Positions 21,788 through 34,905 are shown, numbered from the stretch's first letter. The stretch is 64,000 bases of DNA from Delphinus delphis (GCF_949987515.2 NC_082688.1:78682731-78746730); one strand, 5' to 3'. Program-made: numbers and translations. Notes: a model not told the origin generated them from the letters alone.

Positions 21788-23269
21788 CTTAAGAGCATGT
21801 AGATTACACCCTGGAATTTTAATCCTGAGACAAGAAAGAGGAAGATATTTATCCACTAATTTTCATATCTCACTAATCAAGTCTTACTCTTGAAAATTCC
21901 AAGTTTGTGAATATGTCAAAATGACTTGGTGAATTTCCACAACAGTTATCATGGCAGCAAAACCCAGAAAATCTCCATTGTGGGAGAAAGATGAAGTCCA
22001 ACTGAAATGAGATGGATGGCAGGTCACATCTGCCTAAAGCTGGTTGCTACATCAATTGTTGAAGCAAAAACAAAAACAAAAATGGTCTAAGGAGACTCAA
22101 GACAGTGTACAAGAGGTATACATTTTCTACCCAATAAATCTATGAAGAGATTCAGGGCCTAAATTAAAATGATCTCACCTGCTTTGTCATCTATAACCTT
22201 AGTACCTTTTAATTTTCAATTGTGTGTTATGAAACATCATCTTTTCCTCTCTGGGTCAGTAACCAGATTCCTCAAATTTGTTAATGCCAGTAAACTATCT
22301 TATCCTTTGGGACCAAGAAAACTGCAACTTCATTAGATGATCCAGAGTCAATGTAGGAAGAGAATAATATCTCTTTCAAATTTCAATGCTGTAGAACTCT
22401 TCTTTCTGAAGCAATTTCTTCACTCATCAGTATCAACATTGAATGTGGCCTTGGAATCCGTCTTCTGTCCTCTTCGAATGTTACTTTCATCCTGTCTAGG
22501 ATTGCTTCATCTATTCACACACCAGTGCCTACAAAGGATTTTCTCAAGACTTCAGGTATGTATAAGCTAACGATGATATCATCGTTATTGAACCAGGTTC
22601 AATAACCTGGTTATTGAACACATACCTAGTTGCTCTCAAAAGCAAAGGCACTGAACTTCACTTCCAATTTTCATTAACTGCAACACTTTCCTTATTGACA
22701 GTATTTCCTAAAGTTTCTTAGCTTTCTCTTAATTACTCCCTAGGAATATAGTCTTTCTGTTATTTCCTAGGAATTCATGTTCGTGAATGTGTCCACCTTA
22801 AAACAGTAGCTTTTAAAAAATAAAAAAATAAAACAGTAGCTTTAAGTTGCATTGCCTACTCATCTCCACTTTTCTGTTAATAATAGTTAGCCTGTTATTC
22901 TTGCTTCTTAAACTCAACTAAAAAAATAAGCACCTTCTATTTTCCAGGTACCATGTCAAGAGTTAGGAATAATAAATATACTACACCCAGCCTCTTCCTT
23001 GGAGGATACTACCATTGAATTAGGAGAAGTACATATACTTGAAAATGAAACCATAATGTGAAAAAGGGTACAGGGTATGACGTCATTATGCTTAAAATCA
23101 TCAAATTCTGTATTTAGATTGGTACATAGTAATTTAAAAACTCTATATGAGCATTTTTAATGAAGAATACTTTTTAATGAAAATAAAATCATTCATACAA
23201 TATTTTAAGGAAACAGATGGAAGAAAAACTATTTCTTTACACCAAGGGTCCAATATTGTTTCGGATGCT
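21788..23269. other. Mostly unassigned sequence with a palindrome cluster
   Basis: No gene or named repeat apart from the palindromes at 22568-22619. A short (A)n(TA) stretch with a duplicated 'AAAACAGTAGCTTT' word lies at 22801-22842. Confidence 0.5.
22568..22619. repeat. Overlapping palindrome cluster
   Basis: 22568-22587 is a perfect 20-bp palindrome. 22584-22594 and 22596-22606 are exact 11-bp inverted arms around one base. 22597-22607 and 22609-22619 are another exact 11-bp pair around one base. The units overlap, so the same word is copied, inverted and copied back. Confidence 0.93.
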
Positions 23270-23410
23270 TGTCACACACACTGATATTTCATTCTTATGT
23301 GAGAATACCAAGTATAAAATTATGCATCTTGTCTTATAGATAAGGTAACAGAGATCAATATCAGATTTTTCAAGGCCACACAACTATTATGTGGCATCTC
23401 AGATTTTTTT
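23270..23410 (-). mobile_element. Possible MIR fragment, reverse strand
   Basis: Pattern 'TCTTATAGATAAGGTAACAGAGA ... AAGGCCACACAACTA' resembles the reverse MIR 'ttacagatgagg ... aaggtcacacagcta'. Short and diverged. Confidence 0.45.
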
Positions 23411-23639
23411 TTAAACAGTATCACATTTCCAACTAAATAATGACTAAACAATCTACTACTTTTCTAGTTTTAACTTTCTACTGTCAACTACTAGAAACCT
23501 TAATTGTATTTGTATTCTGCCATGATTACTATTTTTGCTACTTCTACAAGCACTTCTTTGTTGGCTTCTATTGTTCTTCTACCACTGCCATTAATTCTAT
23601 TATTACTGCTATTACTACCACTATGAATACTACCACCAC

Positions 23640-23830
23640 CACAAAACAAGCAACCACAGCTATTTACTGAGCACTTAGTGAATTTCAGGCAGATCCTAAG
23701 TGTTTATACCCATCTTCTACTATCCACAGGATACTGTTGTGCAAAGTACGTACTAATAAACATGAGTCAGACAGACCTAGGTTTGAATCCCAGTTTTGCT
23801 GTGTTTTTTGTCTTTGTAAGTTATTACTTG
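23640..23830. mobile_element. Possible MIR fragments, opposed
   Basis: 'TATTTACTGAGCACTTAGTGA' near 23660 is a reverse MIR tail pattern. 'GAGTCAGACAGACCTAGGTTTGAATCCCAG' at 23764-23793 is a forward MIR core. Two partial MIRs in opposite orientation would explain this; support is modest. Confidence 0.45.
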
Positions 23831-23929
23831 AAATTGATTTATAAAGTTATATAAAAAAATTTGCTTATAAAAAATGTATCATTTATTCATTCAGAAATAT
23901 TAATGTTAACATTCTCATGTATTTATTTT

Positions 23930-24960
23930 TTCCTAGTTTGTTTTTAAAAATGGGACCATGCTGTAAATATGTAAAGAAAATTCTTGTATTTGTGCATATT
24001 TCTGATTGTTTTCTCAAGATAAATTCTTGGAAGTGTAAATATTGGATCAATGTTTATAGAAATGTAAGAGATTCCTTTTAATATTTCCAAATTGCCTTCT
24101 ACTAAGATTTTACCTAAATTTATTTCTTAGTAATGCTTTTTCCTTCTATCCTTGCCTACATTATCATCTGTTTCATATGTTATTAATTAATAAAACTGTA
24201 TTTTGTGTTTGTTTGATTTGGCATTTCTTCATATATTAGTTTGAATGTTTTAGTAACTGTTGGTAGTTTGAATATCTTTGAAAAATTTGTTTTCATATTT
24301 TGTTCACTGTTATCAGTGTATTATTATTTTCTAATTTTCAAATCTTACTCCTGACTTGTGAAATTATTAGTATCTTTATGACATTAACCCTTATGTTTCT
24401 AACACCTTGAAGACACTTATCCTAATTTGTCATTTGAAAATTGACTATTTTCTTTGTTATGAAATTATTTTTCATGTCAGTGTTTTGTTTTCCTTTATGA
24501 TTTCTTACATAATTTTTATGCACTTATAATCCCTTGCCTTTTATTTTATTTTAGATTTATGTTAATTTATATATTCTTCTATTTCTCAAGAGACTTTATT
24601 ATTTAAAAAACAATTCTTGGAGCCCTTGGGTTTAATTTTACCTTGACACATAGTATGAGAATGGAATATAACATTGTTTTTTATTTTTTAACTATTCTAA
24701 AATGGTAAGGATATTCTTCCTTTCCTATATGAAAAAAAGGTCATCTTTATATATAGTAAATACTGTTATATGGATCTGTATCTACTTCCAAGATTTCTAT
24801 TATTCTGTCTACTTTTGCAATACAACTAATATATTAATAATTATTTATTATATTTTAATCAGTTTAAACATATGATTATGTTATCCCACTCATTACTCTT
24901 TTAATTTCTTTCAAAATGTTCCTAGATGTTAATATTTTAAATTACATGAAAACTACTCAT
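23930..24960 (-). mobile_element. Old L1M ORF2/3'UTR fragment, reverse strand
   Basis: Successive blocks follow the reverse L1M order: 'GATAAATTCTTGGAAGTGTAAATATTGGATCAA' (24019-24051), 'CCAAATTGCCTTCTACTAAG', 'TTTGGCATTTCTTCATATATTAGTTTGAATG', 'ATTTGTCATTTGAAAATTGACTATTTTCTTTG', and a 'CTTGGGTTTAATTTTACCTTGACACATAGTATGAGAATGG' block near 24630. Diverged; the right edge is uncertain. Confidence 0.65.
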
Positions 24961-24999
24961 GAATGTGGCCATCACCAATTTATTAGTCTTCCTCCTCCA

Positions 25000-25215
25000 A
25001 TTTAATGAGATCTGAGTTCCTCTGAGAACAGATCACTAATTAACCCTGTAACCGTGGGCAATTTATAAAATCTTTCTGATTTTTTTTCAACTGCAAAGGG
25101 AAATATGTTGAGTATTTCTTTCATGGAATTCATGAGAATACTAAATGAGATAAAACATAGAAGTACTCCAATTATTGCTTGGGATAAACTTGGAGTTCAG
25201 TAACTATCACCTCTT
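25000..25215 (+). mobile_element. MIR SINE, + strand
   Basis: Contains 'GATCTGAGTTCCTCTGAG', 'TAACCCTGTAACCGTGGGCAATTTATAAAATCTTTCTG', a low-complexity middle, then 'GAGAATACTAAATGAGATAAAACATAGAAGTACTC', which is the MIR order. Diverged. Confidence 0.65.
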
Positions 25216-26689
25216 TTAAAATTACAGTGATAATGAGGACAGTCCAGCCTGCACATGCTAGCAAAGCCCATTACCTTTAAGGCAACTTTCTTTTTCATCT
25301 CCCTTGCCGACAAACGCGCAATGACCATTTCAAGGCTTCTTGCTTCTCAAAGCCTTAAAACTGGCACCACCCAATGAATTAAATTTAAACTTATTCATTA
25401 TTTTCTCCAGCTAATCAGGTCTGTCCCTATGCCAAGACTGGGTCCACTTGTTTTCCTTTCTGGTGGGAAAAGACTGAAGCCTTTCTTTCAGCATTCATCA
25501 AACCCTACCCAAATTCTAACTGATTCCCACCACCAGAACTCCCATGAGTACAGTAGCCCTTTATTCTGATTTTCTGCATTTCTTTTTAATAGTTTTTTTA
25601 GACAGATTTAATGCTTATGTACATATTGTTTCCCATTAGTCACTGAATTATGTCTGTTATCTCTATAAACTTATTATGTCTTTGAGAGGAAATAAAAGAA
25701 AATCTCATGACTGCTTATCATAGAATACACACATTACTCAATAGATAATAATGTTGATATAAACACATTTCAATCCATGAAAGATGGAGGGATTGTGCTA
25801 GCTCCAAGAGATTACTAGTAGAAAACTAAGATGAGCTAATTTGTCCCTTTTTTTTTATCATGCTTCCTCACTATCTCATAATTCCCAAAGATTGTTATAG
25901 GCCACTAATTGTTTTAATTTAAAAAATAAACATTAACTCATGGATTGCAGTTTCCATGGGGAAGCAAAGACACAGGAAGCAAACAGTAAAAGTAAAGGAT
26001 TTAATTATAGCCGACTTACTTAAATTTAAACGATAACTCTCAAAGTTGATCTGTATTGGATATCCCACACTCAACATGATGTACCTAAACATTATCTGTT
26101 ATTTAAAAAAGGTTTCTGGCACATAAAGGTAGTCCAGTAAGGCAGTGAAGAAATTAACAAAATAATTCAAAGAGAAATCCAAGAAAATACATGTTATAAA
26201 AAGAGTATCACATTAATATCTCTTTTTTTTTCACATTATTGGTTCTGTTCTAGACATTGAAATAAAAGAAAAATAATTATTCAACCCACAGAAAGAACAT
26301 TTACATTCCTTATTTATGCTCTGCATTAGTAGTGTCATGTTTCATCATTATTGCCCTTGACCATGGATGTGAAATTAGATGAATCTTATTGTGTTTATAA
26401 GTGATAGAGTTATGTCTGCAAATATTATTTTATTAGGAAAAGAAGAAAGAAAAAAAATGAAGTAACCTGTGGAGGTCACTATTTACACAGATGTATTCAT
26501 TTGCAAGAACATACATAACAAATCTGTTCCTTTATGTATTAACAAAGTAATTTCGTGGTTGAATAAATTTATGTAATTAGCTATCATGTTTTAGCATAAT
26601 AGTGCCTTTTTCCATAGTTGGTGAGTGATATTTAAACTGGGAACCCTGATATGTAGCCTGTGAATAACATAGTAGCAACTGTTTCTAAA
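25216..26689. other. No recognised feature
   Basis: About 1.5 kb without a coding frame or a repeat I can name. Very old L2-like sequence cannot be excluded between about 25260 and 25720. Confidence 0.45.
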
Positions 26690-26900
26690 GGTAAAATGTG
26701 TGTATAGCACACCGTGTCTTACAAGGCACTTTCATGTGCATTATTGAATTTAATCTTCAGAATGATTAAGACGGTTACTTAGGGTGGGAGTTTAATTTCT
26801 AGTGAACAGGTGTAGAAAATGAAGCACAGGAATATTAAAGACATCTTTCCCCAAAGTCACTTATAACAAAGCTAAAACTAAAGCATACTTCTCCTGGTTC
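26690..26900 (-). mobile_element. MIR SINE, reverse strand
   Basis: 'AAGGCACTTTCATGTGCATTATTGAATTTAATCTTCAGAATGATTAAGACGG' (26731-26774) and 'GTGTAGAAAATGAAGCACAGGAATATTAAAG ... CAAAGTCACTTATAAC' follow the reverse MIR order. Moderately diverged. Confidence 0.7.
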
Positions 26901-28151
26901 CTAATTGTACTGTATTTCCCTTACAATTATAATCCTCATCTTTCCTTTTCATTTTGGGAAAATGTTAATTAGGCCTATATGTTAGGCCTATTAACATATA
27001 ATCAGGGAATAGGGCTTTGATTTATTTTCTGCTTCAGAATTGGAATAAATACCCCTCCCCCAGCTTTCTAGATCCTTATTCTGACTTTTAAACTGTCCAC
27101 TGTTTTAAGTTCTATCCAACATTATTGGCTCACATTGACCCCATTCACTAACAGTTCCTAGTTAAGATAAATTTTGATATCCCTGATAATTTACAGTATA
27201 TTGGGATTTAAACCTAACACACCTGATTTTAATTTTCTGCTTTGCCCTTAAACAATCATATGGGAAGGAATGTCTCTTGCCATATTTTTTGTCAATATAT
27301 TCTATTCCTGTATATTGTGTTTATAAAAACTCTCCCACATAGAGTGATGGGGATACATTCTTCAATAAGATTTTTTTTTCTAACTGGCACATGAACCTGT
27401 AATTAGTTGATAAAATTGTCTTGAATTGAAAGTATTAATTCATGAAGAAGATTTTATTTTAAAAACAGCAAAATCATTGCTATTTTTTGACATCATCTCA
27501 TTTCTTGTAAACAATAATAATGTTTAGGCATAAAAGTTAAATTACTTCCATTACTATCATAATATGACAATTCTTATTATGTTAAAATTTTTAGCAGGTT
27601 TCTGTTATCAAGAAATGATAAGTAGATAAGACTAATACATTTTACTGAAATATAAATAAATATAAGTGGCCAAAATTATAAGACATGAGGCATGTCAAAG
27701 AACAACAAATTGTCCAAAAGAGAGTGATGTTCAGCGAGCCTGGTTATTTTTGTTGCTTTAATTTTACTTTATTTGGTTATTGATTTTTGTACCCAATAAT
27801 TTGTTTGGTTACTTTAATTTTAAGCAATTAATCAAAAAGTATATATAGTAACAGCCCTGAATATAAAAAGTATGACCATTTTCAAAGTTTAAGAACATTA
27901 TTTATTTATGTATGCTCACATTAAGAACAGGCCAACCACTTTTTATACAGTATATGGAATGATATTATATTTATCCTTTAAAACAAATTAGACTCCATCT
28001 TGGAAAACATTAGCCTAGCCTTGAATATATCATGGCCTTGAATGACATGAGGTATGAAAAATTCTTTTGCTACTAAATGTAGTAGATTCACAATTAGTTG
28101 ATGTTTTTACTAAATGGTCTTTGAAAATGGTTCAGATATGCAAAAATATGT

Positions 28152-28197
28152 TTCAAATAATTAAGTAGCCCACTCTTCAAATAATTAAGTAGCCTAC
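28152..28197. repeat. Two-copy 24-bp tandem duplication
   Basis: 28152-28173 and 28176-28197 match except for one C/T difference, and the start-to-start spacing is 24 bp. Confidence 0.9.
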
Positions 28198-29882
28198 TGT
28201 GAACGTCTACCTCCTGGGCTGATCCTGACACCAGTGACTATTTAGGATCCAGAAGAAGGCAGATGGTATGCTAAAATGCTTAACTGAGGAAAGTTTGAGG
28301 AAGAGATTATTTACAGATGTGCTTGTTAAGCACAGGGATGTTAAATACTCAAGACTAAAAGCAAGACATCATAACCAACCTGGCCTGACAGAGCAAGGGC
28401 AAAGGACAGTGGTGTCAGAGCATGAAAACGCCTTGAAGCCTAGAATAGAAGCCATTTAATGGTGGTGTAACCATAGAACATGACAACGTCAATGGGGCAA
28501 ATAACCATCCTAATTTCTTGTTCCACAATCACTTCTAATTTGTACTTAAGTATATTATTAGCAAAATCCAACCAGATACTTAAATACAAGAAATACAGAG
28601 TTGCAATCCATAGAAGCCAAACTCCTAGCAGTCTAGACAGAACAGAAGAATGCAGAGAATGGATTAAATGAGATGATACAAAAAGAGATACTAGATACCA
28701 ATTAGAACGTTGAACGTGAAAAGAGAGAGACCAGGAGTCATTGCATTCAAGTATACATTCACTATACACATCTATTTTCTCATCATGCAGAGAAATTTAA
28801 ATTTATTTCTTCTTTTACCTGGTGCTGGATCTCTTCTACCATCAATAATTGTAAAAATTAAATAAATGAAACCTGTCCATATTTACATCTTTGCATATCA
28901 AATGTGAATATGTAATTTAATGAAACAAGATTTTCTGGCTCTCATTCTGTTTTAATTTTACTTAACAACCGTGATTTGTCAGACAATTAGAGTGAACAAA
29001 GCCACTGAATAACTACAGTAATTAAAGTATGGTTTTGAATTTAACCACAATAAATTGATAGATAGATAAGGTTTTTTACTGTGTTAAATGTTTTTCCTTG
29101 GTACAAACCAAGGTGTATTATTGGTATATTTCTTTGGTATATTATTTTTAACCTATTTGCATAGTTATTTCTCTTAAAAAAACCTCAGAGAACATTTTAA
29201 CTATATCATTTTTTACCAAGTATAATGTTAACTAATTATTGTACATTTATACAGTAAGTTTTGTAGTGCAAAAAGATATGATACATAGTGGAAAGCATTT
29301 CTAAAAAAAGAAGGAGAGCTGGCTGGCCTCAAAAACACTTCATCTTGGAAAGCTTGATTACCTTGCTGGTCTAGAAACTGTATTTTGTCACCACAAACAC
29401 CAAGGGATAATGAGACTTTTCTGGCTAAATTCAACATAATTAAATTAACTAATAGGAATTAATTGTTTTTCATCAATAAGAGAAGAGTCATGGGCCTTTT
29501 AAGATATGGGAATGCTTATGCCTCCATGAAGTTACATTTTTTTTGATCTGGGAAAATCATTAAGGATGCAGGCATTGCTTATTGTATTCATAGTAGATAG
29601 ATAGTTAGCGACTGATACTTCATTTGGAACACAGGAAGTTAACGTGAAATCAAGGGTTTATTATAAAGGACTTGTCAAGATCATTGTTTTCTTTCACCCA
29701 ATACAATTTGCTACCCTAATTAATTATGTTTTTTTCAGTTAATTACTACCTATTATAACAGCAAGGTATTCCCAGACCATTAATAATGGCTGAAAGGTTT
29801 ATATTCGATCAATTTCACTTATAGGAGACAAGCTTTACTCATCTTCTTCTAACCCATTAGGGAATAATATCTCTGTATTATG

Positions 29883-29934
29883 GACTAACACTCAAACACA
29901 TTTAGTGCATATAATCTGTGTTTGAGTGTCAGTC
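29883..29934. repeat. 18-bp inverted repeat, 16-nt spacer
   Basis: Arms 29883-29900 and 29917-29934 are reverse complements with one mismatch. A second short palindrome (AGTGTCAG-T-CTGACACT) overlaps the right arm at about 29926-29942. Confidence 0.88.
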
Positions 29935-30879
29935 TGACACTGGATGCACCATCATAGGCTTTGTTTTTTCATCACCACAATGGCTTGGATAGTATACACT
30001 GTCATTCTTGTGTTGAAATTAAGTTAAATGAAGTAGCAGTTATTAAAGTAAACTCAATATATTTCAGTTTTCTTTCTAAGTTAGAATATGCATTTTTAAA
30101 AATTCTACACAGGAGAAATGATGACTCATGGCTAATATTCTTTAAAGCAAAGCTTGGGTCTGAAGTTAGAACCATGCTGTTATCTACTGGTTTACATCAC
30201 AATTTTACTTTCCAAACCAATTTTGCTGTTTTCCACAGGAAAAAAAAAAAATCTCAGGCTTGTTTTTGTACCTGATGTATCTGCCATTCTTTACTATTTT
30301 TCTAAAAATAACAGCAATTTGCATCTTCAGAAAAGCCACAGATTATGGCTTTCCACAGGACTGCAGCAAAATCTGCTTCTTTTGTGGAAGACTGATTAAA
30401 AGTTATTTTTATTTTGATAGCTGATTTCCTCCCTACACAATTTTTAGTTGTGAGACCTCAGGAACTGGTAGAAATCTAGTAATATAATTTAATAACGACA
30501 ACCTTTGGTAAGTTATTGTTTCTCCATTTCCATCTTTGTACAATAATACAGAAAGAAGCTTTTATAACATTGCCTGGTATGTAACAATAGTTTTGTCTTA
30601 TGGAGGTAAGCTATGAGAATCATCACTGTATAAAATAGATTCCCTTCACACATACATACACACACATAAGTAAGCATGAAAATTCATAAATATCATACCA
30701 AGTGCTACTCATTGAGATCGTAATACACTGTGTCTTCTTTAAAGATACATTATGAATTCACTAAGGAATTTTATACATCTTTTTATTATAATATGTCTCC
30801 ATATAGAAAGATAGCAGAAGACCAAAATGCCATTATTATGTGATGAAGCAGAATAAAGCAGTTCTAGTTATTTAGTCTT

Positions 30880-31360
30880 ATTTTAACTAGAAGTATTTTT
30901 GACCCATCAAATCCACCTTGAGTACTTTTATAAGGCAAAAATGAAAGGTACACAAAGATATGTGCTCATAATTGTTCACTGCAGCCTTGTTTATAACATT
31001 AAAAATTAAGAACTAACCAAACAATTCCATAGGAACTTGTTAAATAAGTTATGGTACATCTATCCATTTCATATTGTAGTCATTAAAAATGCATCAGAAA
31101 AAATTCATCTTATTGATTTAAAATAACCAGATACACAACCAAGTATCCACATGTGATCTCCTCTCTCTCTCTCTCTGTCTTCACCCTCTTTCCCTTCTCT
31201 CCCCTCTCCTGTCTTTTTCACACACACACACACACACACACACAAATGTATGGAGGCATATATCAAAATAAACATGTTTGGAAGAATCTTCATATAACAG
31301 TATGAGTAGTTACCTTTAGAGATGCTATTTCAAGTGATTTGCAACTTTTTTTCTGTTCAA
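30880..31360 (+). mobile_element. Old L1M 3' region with an embedded microsatellite
   Basis: 'TTGTTCACTGCAGCCTTGTTTATAACATTAAAAATTAAGAAC' (30973-31014) and 'TTGTTAAATAAGTTATGGTACATCTATCCATTTCATATTGTAGTCATTAAAAATGC' (31039-31093) match the L1M ORF2 C-terminal/3'UTR order. After the CT/CA repeat, 'TTTGGAAGAATCTTCATATAACAGTATGAGTAGTTACC' (31276-31313) continues it. Confidence 0.68.
31158..31244. repeat. Compound (CT)n-pyrimidine-(CA)13 microsatellite
   Basis: CT run at 31158-31176, pyrimidine-rich spacer, then an uninterrupted CA run at 31219-31244. It lies inside an old L1M 3'UTR. Confidence 0.93.
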
Positions 31361-32980
31361 TTCTGTTCAATATTCAATTTAGGAATATTATTTCCTAAAT
31401 GAGTCCACGCCATTTTGATGATCACAATAAAAAGTATGGTTTTACTTATTTAGCAATAGAGTAGAAAATTCTGCCATTAAAGAGCAACTAAATGGTAACT
31501 GAACAGAAAAAAATGCAAAAAATGATAGACAATTTGATGTTGTCTTAAAACATAGGAACTAAACTGAAGGAATCCATACAGCTCAGCGTGAACTACATTT
31601 TAAAGTAGAAATGCATACAGAGATCCCCCAAAAGAAAAACAGCAACAATTAACAATTAAACCATGAGGAGGAGAAGATATAAGTGCAAGAAACCAGAGTG
31701 CTATTTCAATTTACACAAAAGAAATGAATTAGAGAAGAATCACACTACATAAATGTAATTTCTAATATATATGCTTTAGCCCAGAATTCCAAAATGGATT
31801 AGAGATACCCATATGGAATGGAAAGCAAGGAATGTTCTATGAGAGGAAAATGAGTTATATTTTAATACAGTAGAAAATAGCCAATGTAGGTCCTTTTCTG
31901 GACTTGGATGGAGAGCAAAATTCAGAGATAAAACATTCTGACAGAGGTCATAATACTGCCAAAGTCAAGTCAACATAGATAAACATGGAGTCCATTTATA
32001 GAAAGTGATTAACAACAGTGGAAAATACACATCGGGCAACAGTGGAAATAAGGTTGGAAATTTAAGATGGGTTAATTTGAAGAGAAACTTGAAAAACATA
32101 TCTCAAGCTTAATTTGGTAGACAATAATATCACAGTATCATAGTGTGTTAACGCTGAATGGAATTTCGGTCATTCACTCCAATTTTGTGGAATTTTTAAG
32201 GCGAAAACTGGTGCTATTAAAGGTTTAAGTGGCTTAATCATAATGATGGTGTAAATATCTAAGTCAAATCATATTCCCATGAACAGAAACAATGAGATCT
32301 TGTAATGATTATTTTGGGAACAGTAATCTCTAAATATTTCAGGATTGTATAGAGGAAATATTAGCAGGATTGAATGGAAGTAAAAATGAAGTAGAAACAT
32401 CAAAAAGCACTTCCAAAGGAATGTGTAAACATAAAAATTGAATGTATTATTTGGAAATGAGAGGAAAGTGTGAGTCTCAAGAATTTTCAACTGAAGTTGT
32501 GACAAAATTTAGTGAATATAAGAACTGTAAACTGAAGAAAAGCCATCAATGCTAGATTTCCAAACTAGAAGACTTTGATGCAACCAGCCATTATTCAAAG
32601 CTAAATTGCGGAAAGCAATGACATATTTATCAGAAACTAATCTACAGGTTAGTTCTTTTAAGGAAGTAATAATGTCAATTTAAGTTAACTCTTCAGAGAT
32701 ATATGTGGGAGCAATATAATTTGATTTTGCACTGTTCCTGAAAAGAGATTCCTTTTTTAAAAAAGTTTAATTTCCAGAGAATCTTGACCCATGCACATCA
32801 TCAGAAAGAAACTTGGGCTTCAAGGAATGCATTTCCCAATATTTAATATGTCTGTTTCTTGGAATTAGCAATCTTCCTAGGAAAAAAAAAGATTAAATGA
32901 AATGGCAATTATCATGTCATTGGGACTTTCATTCCAAAATGGAAACCAAAGACCAAATTGGGGTTTTTGAAAGATATAAA
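31361..32980. other. No recognised feature
   Basis: About 1.6 kb of AT-rich sequence, purine-leaning on this strand, with no gene or repeat identified. Confidence 0.5.
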
Positions 32981-33128
32981 TCTCTCTCTCTCTCTCATTT
33001 ATTCCCATCCTTCCCCCCTCCCCCTCCCTCCCCCTCTCTCCTCTCTCATCCTACTCTCTCTCCCCTTATTCCTTCCCCTCCTCTCCCTTCTTCTCCCTCA
33101 TTCCCTTTCTCCTTCCTCCCCCCTCTCT
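32981..33128. repeat. (TC)8 and pyrimidine-rich tract
   Basis: A TC run at 32981-32996 is followed by about 130 bp of CT-rich low complexity. The serine/proline/leucine-rich frames across it (32897-33184, 32958-33161) come from composition. Confidence 0.93.
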
Positions 33129-34569
33129 TATACATACATGCTACTGCCAGGAGTTCGGTAGAAAGTAAATACACTACACCATGAGTAATATATTGGGTTG
33201 ACATGTTATAGTTAAGTAATTTACACAATATAACATTAAATTCAAATTGCCAGTATGCTCAGGCTTTACCCCTTTATTTTCTTCTTCATCAATTCTCAAT
33301 TCATCCTCGCTCCCCTGAACACCCAACACATAATATTATCTATTTTCTTTTATCTACCTTCATCCCTGGGGAAATCAAATACTCTTATTCTGGCTTCTTG
33401 AGGTCTTGCCCTCTGTTCAGGCTAACCTACATGTAAATCAGCCCTTGACAATGCATGATGCTGTCTCTTAACAAAATTTCTTGTGATGGGTCTCTCCTCT
33501 TTCTGGCTTTGTTATATTTTTCATGGTTTATCTTACAACTTCTATAACTGATCTGCTTCGTTTCTCAGACAAAGATCTATTTAAGAACGACTGCAGTGCC
33601 TTGTTTACAGCAGAGTAATGGTAGAGGTATAAGTATGTTTATGGAAGGTACAGGCATTCAAATGATGATGTATAATTTTAAACTTAATAAAAATCAGATG
33701 ACAAGAAGAAGCAAGAAAGCAATGAATACTCTATCAATGAAATGTACTCAAAGAAATATTCAAATCTTTTAAAAATGAGTGAAACATGTGAATACAGCAT
33801 TATGATCCAGAACATATACTCATATTTGTTAAATTTTCCATTTACTTCTTTCTTATTCATTTTAAAATACACTATTGCTTATATATTTTTACTCTGAAAA
33901 AATCATTAATAATAGAAAATTATCACATATTTGGAAATATAAAATAGAAAGTCACAATGACTTTTATAGGCCCAATAAAAGTATCTATGTATAAATATAA
34001 AAATTGCAATGTAATAAGCAATCAGAAAGGTTAAAAATAAATTAAATTAAGATTCATTTCTCTAATTAGCAGAAAGCCACAACAAGAAAGTAATGTTTTG
34101 ACATGTAAAATTGTTACTATTTGGGAGGTAAAATACACTTGTGATCAACTATAACTTGATGCATAAAGTACTAATTTTTCTTCTAGAAGTCACTGAAGTA
34201 ATAGCCATAAATTCTCAATTTTTAAACAGTAATTTTTATCAGTAGACAATATATAACAGTTCATATCTTTTCTAAATCATTGATTAAAATTGGAGAGGAT
34301 GAGTCCAAGGAAAAATTCCTCCTTCCATTTGACAAGAATTGATCATCTATCCATTTTTTTCCAGATAATATAGTCCAAGCAAAACTTTTTAAAATTGTGT
34401 ATATCTATATTATATACTTCATTGTTTTCAGACTCTCACCCAAATATAACAGACTTAGAGAGTACTTTGATAAAATATAGAAATGTATCTTTTTGTATAT
34501 TAATCCTGCTGGAAATCAAATCACTAGGGCATTACTTATACCTTGTGGCTGAAGTAGTATGGGTACACT
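33129..34569. other. No recognised feature
   Basis: About 1.4 kb of AT-rich sequence. No repeat or coding evidence. Confidence 0.5.
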
Positions 34570-34905
34570 AAGCTTTTTAATGGTCTGTCCAATTTCAAGG
34601 TATAGCTGATGACTCATTCTGCCAAAAGGGCTGTGGGCAGACATGTCATGTGTCTGCTCTATGTCAAAGCATTAAAGAGTCAGCATCATGCCTCCAGAGT
34701 GTCTTCCCTTGACGCAGCAATTAGCAGAGTTCATATCCCAGATGGTAAAGTTATTAGATGTTGGAGCTTTTATCAGACTAGATCCCTGAGTGAGTGTGGA
34801 GCAAAGAACCCCTGGAATACAGAGATAAACTTTTATTGTGTTAAGCCACTGAGATTGTGGGATTGTGTGCTATCACCACATATCCTAGCTAACAAATATA
34901 TATAG
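34570..34905 (+). mobile_element. Probable ERVL/MaLR-type LTR, 3' part
   Basis: The 3' end 'AAACTTTTATTGTGTTAAGCCACTGAGATTGTGGGATTGTGTGCTATCACCACATATCCTAGCTAAC' (34828-34893) has the 'taagccactgagatt...gttac.gca.cata' ending shared by several old ERVL-class LTRs. The upstream 'GATCCCTGAGTGAGTGTGGAGCAAAG' fits. It is old, the left edge is a guess and no internal genes are present. Confidence 0.5.

Larger units (their letters stand above)
26901..30879. other. Four-kilobase stretch with few recognisable repeats
   Basis: AT-rich. It holds a 24-bp tandem duplication (28152-28197), an 18-bp inverted repeat (29883-29934) and perhaps a very weak MIR near 30440-30600. Open frames at 28268-28459, 28440-28769 and 29961-30275 overlap each other on opposite strands or lack features, so I do not call a gene. 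Confidence 0.5.

Noticed and set aside
21518..21856. 112-aa minus-strand frame and the opposing 90-aa frame
   Set aside because: Both run through the CHR SINE, which is non-coding.
26951..26998. Repeated TAGGCCTAT words suggesting a palindrome
   Set aside because: The inverted match is broken by several gaps. Weaker than the other palindromes, so not listed.
32897..33184. 95-aa serine/proline/leucine-rich frame
   Set aside because: Translation of a pyrimidine-rich simple repeat.
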